Shown here piece after piece: positions 13,356 through 21,549 of a stretch of 64,000 bases of DNA. The stretch is from a virus, in IMG/VR virus record IMGVR_UViG_3300042806_000062, positions 1-64,000 of that record, one strand, 5' to 3'. Below the pieces are notes generated by a model that was not told where the DNA came from, ran no database searches, and saw nothing but the letters and a program-made list of their open reading frames with translations. The position numbers and the translations under genes were made by a program. Each line of letters opens with the position of its first letter. Position 1 is the first letter of the stretch.

Positions 13356-14752
13356 GTTATCCTCCTTATTTCTGCTCTTGCATTCATCTGCACTATGCTT
13401 GAAGACATTGCTACAGATCCTATTAATTGACCCACAATAACTGTTGCAACAACAACTGTTTGTGATTCCTCTCTTTCTTCTTCTGTCATATCAGCACCCA
13501 ATTGTCCAAGTGCTTCTAACACTTGTCCTGGATCTGATACAAACTCTCCTAATAAGGCCCCAGGGTCTGACAGTTGCTCAAATACAACTGCAACACCTGC
13601 TTCTAATTCAACACCTTCACGGTATTCAATTATTTGATTTTCATCTAATTGTTCTAAAAATTCTAAAGTTTGCTCATCATTTAATCCTTCAATTAAATCT
13701 GCTACTGGCATTGCTTCATCTACTTCATAATTTTCAATTAATAATTCTGCAATGTTTTCTAGTTGTTCATCTGTAATTTCTTCTTCATTAACCAATAGTT
13801 CTTCAATTGCATTATCCATTTCTTCTTCAACTGCTATAATTTCTTCTATAGGAGTTGGTTCTGGTGAAGGTTCTAAAATTATTTCTATTTCCTCTTGCAC
13901 TTCTTCTGGCACTTCTATTTCTGGTTCGTCAGTTGGTATCACAACAGGTTCTTCAGTTGGACCTAGATCAATTGGATCAGGATTTGGAATCTGAGTTTCT
14001 GTAGGACTTGGCTCTGGACTAGGCTCTACTGTTTCTGTAGGCGTAGGAGTAGGGCTAGGGCTTTCTGTAGGTGTCTCTGTAGGTGTTGGTGTAGGACTTG
14101 GAGTTTCGGTAGGTGTTGGGGTAGGGCTTGGTGTAGCACCACCAGTTGACTCATAGATATATCTTGTATATTCATTTGAACCATTTAATCCAAATACAGT
14201 TCCTACTCTCCATCCACCGCAAATATTTCCAGTTCCACAATGACCAGTATGCCAAGATAAACGAAGTGAGCCATCATCTAAATTTCCACCCCATGCAGCA
14301 TAAACATCTGCAGAATTTTGGTTAATAGTGCTATTAGGAGCAAATCCTAAAGAACCCATGCCTGTATTAAAATACCAATAGGAAGCGTTTTCTAATATAG
14401 TTTGATTAGACATATTTGGTTGAATGGTAAATACCATTTCTCTTTTACCAGCAGCAAGGAGCATTAAGTTTGAGTTGTTAGTTAGTCCACCAGCGTATAG
14501 AATATATTCTTGATCACAAGCAGTGGTTATATTTGATAATAAATCAGTACCTCCATAAGTTCCAGACCAACACAGAGCCCATCCACCAGATTCAACTACA
14601 GATTTATCAACATTCTGTTGTGGTCCAGATGGATAGTAAGATGGTGGGTCTTGAATAGAACTTGCGGGGGTAAAAGAAAAGAACAATGCTAATAACATTG
14701 GTGTCAAAAGCATTGCTCTTATTTTAAGTCTTTTGTTTTTAACCTTTCTCAC
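13352..14752 (-). CDS. Secreted/anchored Pro-Thr-rich surface protein (466 aa)
   Basis: A signal peptide (residues about 1-31, basic start then [18 protein letters not shown]) leads into an uncharacterised Cys-containing domain (about 50-205, four Cys, Gly/Asn/Trp-rich), then a PSPTPTPTE-type repeat linker (about 208-262), a long acidic region (about 263-400) and a hydrophobic helix near 425-450 with a basic end, suggesting an anchored protein with an extracellular domain. The product should sit on the host surface or in its envelope. It lies between the endolysin and two membrane proteins. The start codon is GTG. Function unknown. Confidence 0.75.
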   Translation of the reverse strand: MRKVKNKRLKIRAMLLTPMLLALFFSFTPASSIQDPPSYYPSGPQQNVDKSVVESGGWALCWSGTYGGTDLLSNITTACDQEYILYAGGLTNNSNLMLLAAGKREMVFTIQPNMSNQTILENASYWYFNTGMGSLGFAPNSTINQNSADVYAAWGGNLDDGSLRLSWHTGHCGTGNICGGWRVGTVFGLNGSNEYTRYIYESTGGATPSPTPTPTETPSPTPTPTETPTESPSPTPTPTETVEPSPEPSPTETQIPNPDPIDLGPTEEPVVIPTDEPEIEVPEEVQEEIEIILEPSPEPTPIEEIIAVEEEMDNAIEELLVNEEEITDEQLENIAELLIENYEVDEAMPVADLIEGLNDEQTLEFLEQLDENQIIEYREGVELEAGVAVVFEQLSDPGALLGEFVSDPGQVLEALGQLGADMTEEEREESQTVVVATVIVGQLIGSVAMSSSIVQMNARAEIRRIT

Positions 14753-14777
14753 TCCAAGGCAATATATGCCTAGTTAC

Positions 14778-14783
14778 ATTATA
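14778..14783 (-). promoter_or_regulatory. Possible -10 box before the surface-protein gene
   Basis: TATAAT (14783-14778, minus strand) lies 26 nt before the GTG at 14752. No convincing -35 is present. GGCA and TGCC flank TATAT between it and the start codon, a short inverted repeat. Confidence 0.35.
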
Positions 14784-14808
14784 CTTTACTATTAAATAAA
14801 GTTATGTA

Positions 14809-15198
14809 TTATGAGTTAAGAATTGTTGTTGGATCTATATCTTTTCCTGCTGACCAACGAATGTTGTCACGCATTTCAAAATGTAAGTGTGGACCAGAAG
14901 AGTTTCCTGTATTTCCACTTAGTCCAATTGCTTGTCCTTTAGTTACCTTGTCTCCAGGCTTTACATCTAGTTTAGAAAGATGTGCATAAATTACCCATCC
15001 ACCTTCAACTTTTTGTACTGCTTGAGTTCCGTATGATTTGCCCCAGTTGGCAGGTTCAATTTTTCCGTCTGCAACAGCAAGAACAGGTGTTCCTGTTTTT
15101 ACAGCAAAATCAACTCCTGTGTGATAACCCTTGGACCACATCTTGCCAAGTTTTTTGTAAGGTGTTGTAATTTTTCCATCTTTGATTGGTAATCCCAT
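14809..15198 (-). CDS. Endolysin, M23 zinc metallopeptidase (129 aa)
   Basis: A compact LytM-type domain: HTGVD (26-30) gives the first zinc His and Asp, and GPHLHFE near 101-107 the HxH pair, with the intervening AVADGKI strand of the fold. It cleaves peptide cross-links of peptidoglycan. There is no separate cell-wall-binding domain and no signal peptide, so a holin is required for access. An AGGAG site precedes the ATG, and a terminator/promoter junction lies upstream (15211-15248). Confidence 0.92.
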   Translation of the reverse strand: MGLPIKDGKITTPYKKLGKMWSKGYHTGVDFAVKTGTPVLAVADGKIEPANWGKSYGTQAVQKVEGGWVIYAHLSKLDVKPGDKVTKGQAIGLSGNTGNSSGPHLHFEMRDNIRWSAGKDIDPTTILNS

Positions 15199-15210
15199 TT
15201 ATATCTCCTA

Positions 15211-15248
15211 ATAAATAAAATAGAGGGGAAGATTTCTCAACCCCTCTA
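15211..15248 (-). terminator. Terminator after SSB, with -35-like sequence in the loop
   Basis: On the minus strand TAGAGGGG pairs with CCCCTCTA (8 bp) around a 12-nt loop and is followed by TTTTATTTAT. The loop begins TTGAGA, and TATTTA lies 17 nt downstream, a weak -10, so this could be another nested promoter as at speD. Confidence 0.75.
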
Positions 15249-15265
15249 ATTATTATACTATCTAA

Positions 15266-15688
15266 TTACAACCAAGGATCTGGTTCATTAGAGGTATTTA
15301 CTGTTGTTGTATTTGAAGATGTTTCCCAAGGATTGTTAGATCCATCTTTTTTTGCTGTTTTAGAATAAAGTGCAAGACCAACGTCACTTGCTTCAATTTC
15401 ATAAGCATGTCCATTAGTACCATCACTCTTTTTAAATTCATGGTATTTAATTTTACCTTGAACGATAACCTTATCACCCTTTTTAAGTGAGGAAGCCATA
15501 TATTTTCCTAGACTTCTCCATGCAGATACATTATAAAATGCTGTATCTCCGTCTTTCCAACCGCCCTTGCCATCTGGCATACGGTCTGTACATGCAACAC
15601 GAATATTTGTTACATTTTTATCTGGTCCAAACTCTTTTGACTCTGGATCTCTTACTAGATTACCCACAATAGTTGTTACTGCTGGCAT
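15266..15688 (-). CDS. ssb: Single-stranded DNA-binding protein (OB fold, 140 aa)
   Basis: Bacterial-type SSB: the OB-fold N-terminus has TTIVGNLVRDPE, the core NVSAWRSLGKYMASSLKKGD typical of the family, then KVIVQGKIK. A disordered Asn/Ser/Thr-rich linker leads to an acidic tip ending EPDPWL, comparable to the host-type DDIPF tail that recruits replication partners. It coats ssDNA during replication or recombination. A second, unrelated-looking ssDNA-binding protein is encoded at 28319-28969. It lies just after the WhiB and 81-aa genes and is followed by a terminator. Confidence 0.92.
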   Translation of the reverse strand: MPAVTTIVGNLVRDPESKEFGPDKNVTNIRVACTDRMPDGKGGWKDGDTAFYNVSAWRSLGKYMASSLKKGDKVIVQGKIKYHEFKKSDGTNGHAYEIEASDVGLALYSKTAKKDGSNNPWETSSNTTTVNTSNEPDPWL

Positions 15689-15711
15689 ATCTTACCTTCT
15701 CTCTTCTCTGA

Positions 15712-15957
15712 TTATTTATCTTTGTATGTTACATCTAGAATAGGGTCTAAAGAAACCCTTGCTCCTAGTTTTTCCAAAGCACCCTTTACCTTTTGTAGGT
15801 ATTGAATGCACTGAAATCTTTCTGCGTCAGTGTAATGTCTCCACTGGCTCTCATAGAATTGTATCGTAAGAAAGGCATCATAGTCAAGTATGTCTATTTT
15901 AAATTCTTTTGGAATCTTGAATGTTCTTACTGCTCTTTTCATTTGATCTGTATACAT
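15712..15957 (-). CDS. Hypothetical protein downstream of WhiB (81 aa)
   Basis: Not recognised; helical, soluble. It starts one base inside the WhiB stop region and ends 24 nt before ssb, so the three genes form one unit. Confidence 0.65.
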   Translation of the reverse strand: MYTDQMKRAVRTFKIPKEFKIDILDYDAFLTIQFYESQWRHYTDAERFQCIQYLQKVKGALEKLGARVSLDPILDVTYKDK

Positions 15958-16238
15958 TATGAACTCTCTATTACTGCACCAGACCAGGTATTAAACCAGT
16001 CTTCTTTTGTTTTATGTGAGTTAAATTCTTTAGATATTTTGCCACCTTCAAAATATATGCCTCCCCATACACCCCACTCTTGATTACTAACAGCATAAGC
16101 CAAACACTGTCTTTGTGCTGGACATGTAACACATAAAGAGTCAACAGTTTTTGCAATATTTTTATTTTCTTCATACTTATCAAAAAATAAATTTGTATCC
16201 ATATTTAGGCATAAAGCCTTATCGTTAAACTTGTACAT
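15957..16238 (-). CDS. WhiB-family iron-sulfur transcription regulator (93 aa)
   Basis: Four Cys with WhiB spacing: C10, then CVTC (36-39) and C45, which would hold a [4Fe-4S] cluster, followed by the diagnostic WGVWGG turn at 55-60. The C-terminal basic stretch that follows the turn in many WhiB proteins is weak here. WhiB proteins are confined to actinobacteria and their phages and bind the primary sigma factor to redirect transcription, so this protein is the best host indicator in the window. It overlaps the upstream 73-aa gene by 14 nt. Confidence 0.93.
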   Translation of the reverse strand: MYKFNDKALCLNMDTNLFFDKYEENKNIAKTVDSLCVTCPAQRQCLAYAVSNQEWGVWGGIYFEGGKISKEFNSHKTKEDWFNTWSGAVIESS

Positions 16239-16446
16239 GTGCTATAAACCTATCTGGAATATTCCATACACCGTGATCTATCATTTCAAACTTATATTTA
16301 GTCATCCATCTATCATTTTTGAATATACCATTTTTAGTATAGTACCCATCATCATCTGTATAAATTATAACTGTCCAATTATCCCATTCAAAATTAGGAT
16401 TAGACTTTACTATTGATTCCATTTTATCAAAACTATTCACTATCAT
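16225..16446 (-). CDS. Hypothetical protein (73 aa)
   Basis: Not recognised. Small, aromatic-rich, soluble, with a DDDGYY acidic loop. Overlaps both neighbours by 14 nt. Confidence 0.6.
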   Translation of the reverse strand: MIVNSFDKMESIVKSNPNFEWDNWTVIIYTDDDGYYTKNGIFKNDRWMTKYKFEMIDHGVWNIPDRFIAHVQV

Positions 16447-16741
16447 ATTCTATTTCCTCCATTAATTCTACACTTGAATTATTTATATATATGTATGTAA
16501 TCATAACTAAAAATATTTGATATATAGGTATTAATACAAATCCTAATTGCTTTGTAACAAGTCCATATGCAAATAGTGTTATTTGACTAAGTATGAATGA
16601 TGTTACTATAGAAGAAAATAGTAGTATATTCCCTCTACCCCCAAAAACTGCTAGGCTCATACAGGTAAAAAAAATAATTTGTGTGAACAATATTATTATT
16701 GACCAAGTATTAAGACTAATATCTAAAAATTCCAACTTCAC
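16433..16741 (-). CDS. Membrane protein with three predicted helices (102 aa)
   Basis: Three hydrophobic segments (about 13-33, 40-62 and 66-88) with short loops and an acidic C-terminal tail (VELMEEIEYDSE). Family not recognised. The start is GTG at 16741 inside the end of the upstream gene; the 26-nt overlap there is larger than usual. Function unknown. Confidence 0.65.
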   Translation of the reverse strand: MKLEFLDISLNTWSIIILFTQIIFFTCMSLAVFGGRGNILLFSSIVTSFILSQITLFAYGLVTKQLGFVLIPIYQIFLVMITYIYINNSSVELMEEIEYDSE

Positions 16742-17063
16742 AACTTTCTACTAGTTCTGCTTGTTTGGCAAGTCTTGACAAAGATTCTTTAGGTGCACTA
16801 AAAAAAGCAAAGTAATTAACGTAAGATAAATTATCTGCTACCCAAAATGTTGGTGCTTTTGAAAACTTAATCTTAAACCCTTTTTGTTTTAAAAAATTTT
16901 CTGATGAATTACAAAAGGCAGCGGTAAAACTATTTATAGTATGTGGTCCAGCAGACCATATTGTTATTTCAGATTCAGTATTATTAGTTAAAGCAACTCC
17001 CATTGCTCTCATAAATATATCATAATCAGAAAAGGACTTAGTCCCTTCTACGGCAATAATCAT
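16716..17063 (-). CDS. Rossmann-like (SLOG/YspA-type) protein (115 aa)
   Basis: The start MIIAVEGTKSFSDYDIF and the following ITIWSAGPHTINSF resemble the nucleotide-binding SLOG fold seen in YspA/DUF2493 proteins, where a strand, Gly-Thr and a DY motif precede the first helix. The SLOG link is tentative. Related proteins bind nucleotides or nucleotide-derived signals. Surrounded by small unknown genes in one operon. Confidence 0.45.
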   Translation of the reverse strand: MIIAVEGTKSFSDYDIFMRAMGVALTNNTESEITIWSAGPHTINSFTAAFCNSSENFLKQKGFKIKFSKAPTFWVADNLSYVNYFAFFSAPKESLSRLAKQAELVESCEVGIFRY

Positions 17064-17070
17064 TTTAGTT

Positions 17071-17283
17071 TTACTTTCTTTCTGTAAGTGAATCTAAGAT
17101 CTTTAATAAATTCTTTGCTTCTTTATTTGACAATGAAAATACATCTATCTTTTTTGCATTATCGGTATCTATCTCGCCTGACTCGTTTATCTCTGCTACA
17201 TAAAAAGTATTATCATGTACCCAATAAGCATTTTTATCAACGATAGCAACATTAACACTATCTTTATTTAAAAATTTGTGCAT
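17071..17283 (-). CDS. Hypothetical protein, start corrected (70 aa)
   Basis: Not recognised; a mixed alpha/beta product starting MHKFLNKDSVNV with a conserved-looking VDKNAYWVHDNTFYVAE core. The open frame extends upstream to 17451, but that part overlaps, out of frame, a better-supported 51-aa gene (17303-17458), so ATG at 17283 is chosen. The AAAGG upstream is about 16 nt away, longer than ideal. Confidence 0.55.
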   Translation of the reverse strand: MHKFLNKDSVNVAIVDKNAYWVHDNTFYVAEINESGEIDTDNAKKIDVFSLSNKEAKNLLKILDSLTERK

Positions 17284-17302
17284 TTGGGAAAACTTTTTAC
17301 CT

Positions 17303-17458
17303 TTATTTATTTTTTGAAATAGACTCTTCTCTAAATTTTGAAAGTTCTCTTTCTGATATGATCTTGTATGATAAAAATTCATATTCAAGTTGAGAGCATT
17401 TAGAGCGATAATACTGAAGCAAAGATTGTAAAATTTCAGGAGATTCTTCACTATTCAT
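17303..17458 (-). CDS. Small coiled-coil-like protein (51 aa)
   Basis: The frame starts at ATG 17458 with AAAGGGA 5-6 nt upstream, directly after the stop of the 308-aa gene, and ends at 17303. The product is Ser/Glu/Lys-rich and helical (SLLQYYRSKCSQLEYEFLSY), a pattern seen in short phage coiled-coil proteins. The good ribosome binding site favours it over the longer competing frame. Function unknown. Confidence 0.6.
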   Translation of the reverse strand: MNSEESPEILQSLLQYYRSKCSQLEYEFLSYKIISERELSKFREESISKNK

Positions 17459-17484
17459 CACTGTCCCTTTCTATTATATATATT

Positions 17485-18411
17485 CTACAGGTCGTAGTCT
17501 GTTTTGTCAATATATTTTTGTAAACTAAATGGAGAATCTATCCATACCCCATCAGATTTTTGTGATCTAATATTCATAATTGCATTTCTTTTTGATTTAG
17601 CCCATGCATATCCTGAATCTCCACCCCATAGAAGCCATGCAATTTTTCCATTAGATGGTCTTTCTGAATTGTTAAAATCTTTACCTTGTTTGTCTACTTC
17701 GTGACGAGAAAAGAAAGAATACATTCTTAGTACTGTACTTGGACTTAATTTATTTCTATTCATAAGATCACGAGCACGAGCAACTCCAACTGCTGTACCA
17801 CCACGACCAAATTTTCTTCTTAATTCTAAACCTCTACGAGCATTATTTGCCATCGACTCTGTTGGTCTTAAATCTAAATCTTCTAAAGATCTTTTAGACA
17901 TTTCGTCTTCCATGTCCATAGAACTTTCCATATCATCCATGTTAATATCTGAGTCATCGTTTCCTACGGTTACATACCCATCTGGTATTACTGCAAATCT
18001 GCAAGCACCCTCTTCTTCAATTGGCATATCTAATATGAGACATGCTACAGATGATTTATGCAATGCACAGTTTCCACAGTTTACTCCTATAGAATTATTT
18101 TCATTATTTGCACCATCTACATACCCAACCCAAATTCCTTCTGCTTTATCAAGGGGTCCTGCCTCTTGTGCTAATTTTATTAATGAATCTGCAAGCATTC
18201 TTTCTGCGTCTGACAATTCATCGTATAGTGGCTTTCCTTCCCACTCTTGTACTTCATCTACTTTTTTACTATTTGCTTCTGCTGCATACAATGCACGTTG
18301 TTGATTAATAGCAGAACTTCTAGTTTTGTGACAACCTATGGCGCCTGATGGTCCAACTACGGCATAGCCGCCATTGCATCCTGGACCGTTTCTTATAATA
18401 TCGTAAGGCAT
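17485..18411 (-). CDS. Conserved multi-motif phage protein downstream of terminase (308 aa)
   Basis: Three blocks typical of a widespread but uncharacterised phage protein are visible. The N-terminus has GGYAVVGPSG, then GCHKTRSSAINQQRALYA; the centre has a Cys-rich block with CGNC, SVAC and GACRF; the C-terminal half has ARRGLELRRKFGRGG, RARDLMNRNKLSPSTV and IAWLLWGGDSGYAWA. An acidic Met/Asp-rich linker lies between. Position next to terL suggests packaging or head assembly. It has no ribosome binding site but a leaderless-type -10 exactly 6 nt before its ATG. Confidence 0.7.
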   Translation of the reverse strand: MPYDIIRNGPGCNGGYAVVGPSGAIGCHKTRSSAINQQRALYAAEANSKKVDEVQEWEGKPLYDELSDAERMLADSLIKLAQEAGPLDKAEGIWVGYVDGANNENNSIGVNCGNCALHKSSVACLILDMPIEEEGACRFAVIPDGYVTVGNDDSDINMDDMESSMDMEDEMSKRSLEDLDLRPTESMANNARRGLELRRKFGRGGTAVGVARARDLMNRNKLSPSTVLRMYSFFSRHEVDKQGKDFNNSERPSNGKIAWLLWGGDSGYAWAKSKRNAIMNIRSQKSDGVWIDSPFSLQKYIDKTDYDL

Positions 18412-18417
18412 AATAAA

Positions 18418-18426
18418 ATTATATCA
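18418..18426 (-). promoter_or_regulatory. Leaderless extended -10 promoter before 17485-18411
   Basis: On the minus strand TGATATAAT (hexamer 18423-18418) directly follows the upstream TAG stop and is followed by TTTATT and ATG, a 6-nt gap. No ribosome binding site is present. Confidence 0.6.
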
Positions 18427-18792
18427 CTACTCTTTCATATCTTTTTCACGTTTTTGTAACAGATTTTCTAAAAAGAATCTTTCTTCTTCAGGCAGGGTAT
18501 ACATAACAGACCTTGTATATTCTATATCTTTAGGCATAACCATTGGAGTACCGTCTTTATCAAAGGTCAAGTCTATTATGTCTTTTGACCATAGTCTAAA
18601 TGCTAATTCATTGATCATCTTAAAATGCTCTTCAAATAAGTCTGGCATTATTTCTTGGCACTTAGGTGTTAGGTTATATATAAATTGATTGCTAATAGAG
18701 TCATACCCTCTAATTTCTAATGCTCCCATCTCTATTAACTGCAAAATAATGTTTGAGAGATCTTCTTCATTTACATACTCTTCATCAGACAA
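18427..18792 (-). CDS. Hypothetical protein adjacent to large terminase (121 aa)
   Basis: Not recognised; acidic and helical, with a winged-helix-like N-terminal half (LSNIILQLIEMGALEIRGYD). It overlaps the end of terL by 8 nt, implying coupled translation and a possible packaging-related role, by position only. Confidence 0.6.
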   Translation of the reverse strand: MSDEEYVNEEDLSNIILQLIEMGALEIRGYDSISNQFIYNLTPKCQEIMPDLFEEHFKMINELAFRLWSKDIIDLTFDKDGTPMVMPKDIEYTRSVMYTLPEEERFFLENLLQKREKDMKE

Positions 18793-20560
18793 GTCGGTAC
18801 CCTCCGTTCCAATTTAGGGAACTACCTTTAATCTTGTCTGGGAAAAAATCATCTGCATTGTCTGAGTCAGTTCCGCCCTGAGACCAAGTATGTATATCTA
18901 TTTCTTTAACTCTATTTCTTTCGGTATTTGATATAGAGTTATAAACTGATCCACACATAGCGTCAGCCAAATCTTTAGACTTCTTTCTAGGATGGTCTAC
19001 ACGATTTCCTATAATTCTAAGTTCTAATAGTTCTTCTAATAATATATCTATATGAGGTGCTATCAGTCTTTCTTCATAAAAAAGCATAGTTAAGTCTTCA
19101 TAATGTTTCTTTGCTACTGATAAGGTTTCAGTCTTTATTCCTACCTGTTTTAATTCTTGTTGTATATCAAAAGATTGCCACCTATCAAAAGTAACTAATC
19201 CTAAATTAAAACCCTGCCTTCTTAAATCAATAATCCAATTTTTTACCTCACTAAGATCAACTGGTCCTTCTCTAAGTGGCTCCCACCAAGCAATTGCGTC
19301 TACAACAACAAATGGAACAATTTGTTCATAATCATTAAATGATTGAACACTTACCCACTTGTCTACGTGACTAATTGCAACTGCACATTTATCATGCTTT
19401 TGTGCAAGATCTGCATGAACGTAATAAACTGTATCTGGGTTTGGTTTAAAGTTTATATCGAATCTTCTGGCATTATCTAAAGGATTTCTATTTGACAAAC
19501 CTTTTTCTATTTTTTCTCTAGACTTAAAAAAAGCATCTGATGAAGTTGTTGGCATACAAGCAAAACGCATAAGTGCATCTGCTGGATCTGTAAAAAATGC
19601 TAACTTAAAATCTTCTATCTTTCTGGTTGGATTCATTTCCCATGTTGGCCTACGTAAGGCAAATACTCCAGGGTACTTATAAGACTCAATGTGATCTTCT
19701 TCCCACTCTACCTCAAACTTATTGTTTATATCTTCTTCACTTAGTGTTGGATTAATTGTAAATTGATGCTTTCTAATTATTGTTTGTTTGTCTGCAACAA
19801 CATCTTCATATCTTTTAGAAATAAAGTCACCTTTAAATCTTGGAAACGACAGTAGTATAACTTTACCAAAGTCTGGAAAGCGTGAGTCTACAGACCCTCT
19901 AAAGGCCTTGTAAAGGTTATCTGAGGTCTTTCCTTGATCATTACCACCAGCACTCTCCATTGCAAAACCTGAAATTTCATCAAGAACTGCAAGCATTAAG
20001 TTTAATCCTTCAGCAGACTCTCTTTCGGAATGTCCAGAATAAACTGTAATAGATTTATTAAACTCTATGTTATCTACTTTTGCTTCATACTTTCCAGCAA
20101 ACCAAGGAGATCCTTCAATCTTTGATTTAAAACCTTTAAAGAATACGTTCTTTGCTTGCTGAGCGTTTACCGCCACGTTAATTAAATCTATAGCATCGTT
20201 AGATGGTTTACCAAAATATCTTGATGGATCTTTTAAACATAATAGTTTATATACAATATAAGCACAACCAATAGTGGAAGTATGATCTTTACCACTACCC
20301 TTTCCACACATAAGAATAACTTCTTGCTTAGTATATTTTTTGTAATGTTCTTTTCCTTCTTCTTTACCCAACCATCTTTGAACATCTTCTTCTTTATATA
20401 TCTGACTCATACACTCTACGAGGGTATATTGATAGTCTGATAACTCTGGTTGATTTAAATAGTCTTTACTCATAACAAATGTTTTAACATCTACTGGTAG
20501 TTCTAAAAAAGGACTTTCATCTAGTGCTTCTATAAAGTCACTAAAATCAATCGTTGTCAA
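18785..20560 (-). CDS. terL: Terminase large subunit
   Basis: A 591-aa packaging ATPase/nuclease. The ATPase domain has a Walker A-like CGKGSGKD at 85-92 and Walker B LMLAVLDEIS at 188-197 with catalytic Glu. The C-terminal RNase H-like nuclease region begins with VYYVHADLAQKHDKCAVA, whose Asp is the first metal ligand, and continues with VTFDRWQS and a late KDLADAMCG Asp. It docks on the portal (57501-59060) to pump and cut DNA. It overlaps the 173-aa upstream gene by 14 nt. Confidence 0.92.
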   Translation of the reverse strand: MTTIDFSDFIEALDESPFLELPVDVKTFVMSKDYLNQPELSDYQYTLVECMSQIYKEEDVQRWLGKEEGKEHYKKYTKQEVILMCGKGSGKDHTSTIGCAYIVYKLLCLKDPSRYFGKPSNDAIDLINVAVNAQQAKNVFFKGFKSKIEGSPWFAGKYEAKVDNIEFNKSITVYSGHSERESAEGLNLMLAVLDEISGFAMESAGGNDQGKTSDNLYKAFRGSVDSRFPDFGKVILLSFPRFKGDFISKRYEDVVADKQTIIRKHQFTINPTLSEEDINNKFEVEWEEDHIESYKYPGVFALRRPTWEMNPTRKIEDFKLAFFTDPADALMRFACMPTTSSDAFFKSREKIEKGLSNRNPLDNARRFDINFKPNPDTVYYVHADLAQKHDKCAVAISHVDKWVSVQSFNDYEQIVPFVVVDAIAWWEPLREGPVDLSEVKNWIIDLRRQGFNLGLVTFDRWQSFDIQQELKQVGIKTETLSVAKKHYEDLTMLFYEERLIAPHIDILLEELLELRIIGNRVDHPRKKSKDLADAMCGSVYNSISNTERNRVKEIDIHTWSQGGTDSDNADDFFPDKIKGSSLNWNGGYRLV

Positions 20561-21068
20561 TTACAATCACCTCAGTTTGAATTTCAGAAAGACGTTTCAT
20601 TATCTCTTCCCTAATTTCTGGATGGCTTGAAGCAATATCCTTTAATATCTTTATTAATATGTCATGCTTTCTTTCCATTTCAATAATTTGTTCTGCTATT
20701 TCTTTATTATCTAACAACCCCGCTTTTTGCAGCATCTCAAGTCTCTTGCTTTCAATGTCTGCTATCAGTTTGATAGCGGTTGTTTTTGCTGTTAGGTTTG
20801 CACTAGAATCTGCAGCATCTATAACCTCATATGTTTTTCTAATTAAAGATGAGTAGTGTTGATCTGCTCCAGCAAGTGCTTCTTTTGCTCTTGCGTGAAT
20901 TGCTTGATTGTTTGAAACCATAGAGCGCCAGTCATTAAGTAATGCCATAACTCTTGGACGTGGAATGTCTAAAGTGTTTGAAATTTGAGAAGCATCAAAG
21001 CCTTTTAGGTACTCAGAAGCAACTTGGTTTACAAGGTCTAAGTGTTTTACTAAATCATCTGTTGTCAT
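20547..21068 (-). CDS. Probable terminase small subunit (173 aa)
   Basis: The N-terminal region (about 17-45: YLKGFDASQISNTLDIPRPR) fits a helix-turn-helix, followed by long helices (about 60-150) that could oligomerise and an acidic/hydrophobic C-terminal tail (EVIVIDND). DNA-binding head plus helical body immediately before terL is the classic TerS arrangement. Family membership is not certain from sequence alone. Confidence 0.65.
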   Translation of the reverse strand: MTTDDLVKHLDLVNQVASEYLKGFDASQISNTLDIPRPRVMALLNDWRSMVSNNQAIHARAKEALAGADQHYSSLIRKTYEVIDAADSSANLTAKTTAIKLIADIESKRLEMLQKAGLLDNKEIAEQIIEMERKHDILIKILKDIASSHPEIREEIMKRLSEIQTEVIVIDND

Positions 21069-21390
21069 CTAATGTCCTTAATAATACGAGGTATCCAATA
21101 AGATCTAAAATAGTATCCTCTGATGCATATTCTTTACCTTTATGTATTCTATTAAGTTTATCATCAATACGAATATATAATTGCTCTTTAGGATCAGATT
21201 TACTAAATATATTAATAGGATGGCTATATGAACTACCATATGATTTATTCTTAGTTATTAATAACTCTGCTATATCAAGACATTCTTCTAATATTTTTCT
21301 ACCCGCAGGTGCTTGAGTTGAGACATCACGAATGAATTTCATTCTATCTTCAAGTTCTTTTTCAAAGTTTGGAGTTTTATATTCTGCCAT
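21055..21390 (-). CDS. DUF1599-like / nucleotide-modification-associated protein (111 aa)
   Basis: The KNKSYGSSYSHPINIFS segment and RIDDKLNRIHKG, then EDTILDLIGYLVLL, match the MazG-like DUF1599 (nucleotide modification associated domain 1) family common in phages. The acidic residues in the helices would bind a metal and nucleotide as in MazG-type folds. Role in nucleotide pool or base modification is inferred from family context; no base-modifying enzyme is visible nearby. Confidence 0.75.
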   Translation of the reverse strand: MAEYKTPNFEKELEDRMKFIRDVSTQAPAGRKILEECLDIAELLITKNKSYGSSYSHPINIFSKSDPKEQLYIRIDDKLNRIHKGKEYASEDTILDLIGYLVLLRTLDDNR

Positions 21391-21392
21391 AA

Positions 21393-21542
21393 TTACCTCT
21401 TTGACTTTCTAAGACCAAACTTGGCAAGATACACATATATTGTTTCAACAGACGCCCCACATTCTTTTGCAATTTGCTCTGGTGTTTTTTTATCAACTTG
21501 ATACCTTTTCGTTAGCCAAGCCTTACTTGTATACAGTTTCAT
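21393..21542 (-). CDS. Small helix-turn-helix protein (49 aa)
   Basis: A frame of 49 codons fills the gap between the DUF1599 and RuvC-like genes. It starts at ATG 21542 with AGGGAT about 10 nt upstream and stops 2 nt before the next ATG. The product contains KTPEQIAKECGASVETIYVY, a clear helix-turn-helix of the Fis/resolvase type, then a basic tail ending RKSKR. It is likely a small DNA-binding regulator or the HTH of a homing-type protein. Confidence 0.7.
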   Translation of the reverse strand: MKLYTSKAWLTKRYQVDKKTPEQIAKECGASVETIYVYLAKFGLRKSKR

Positions 21543-21549
21543 TTTATCA

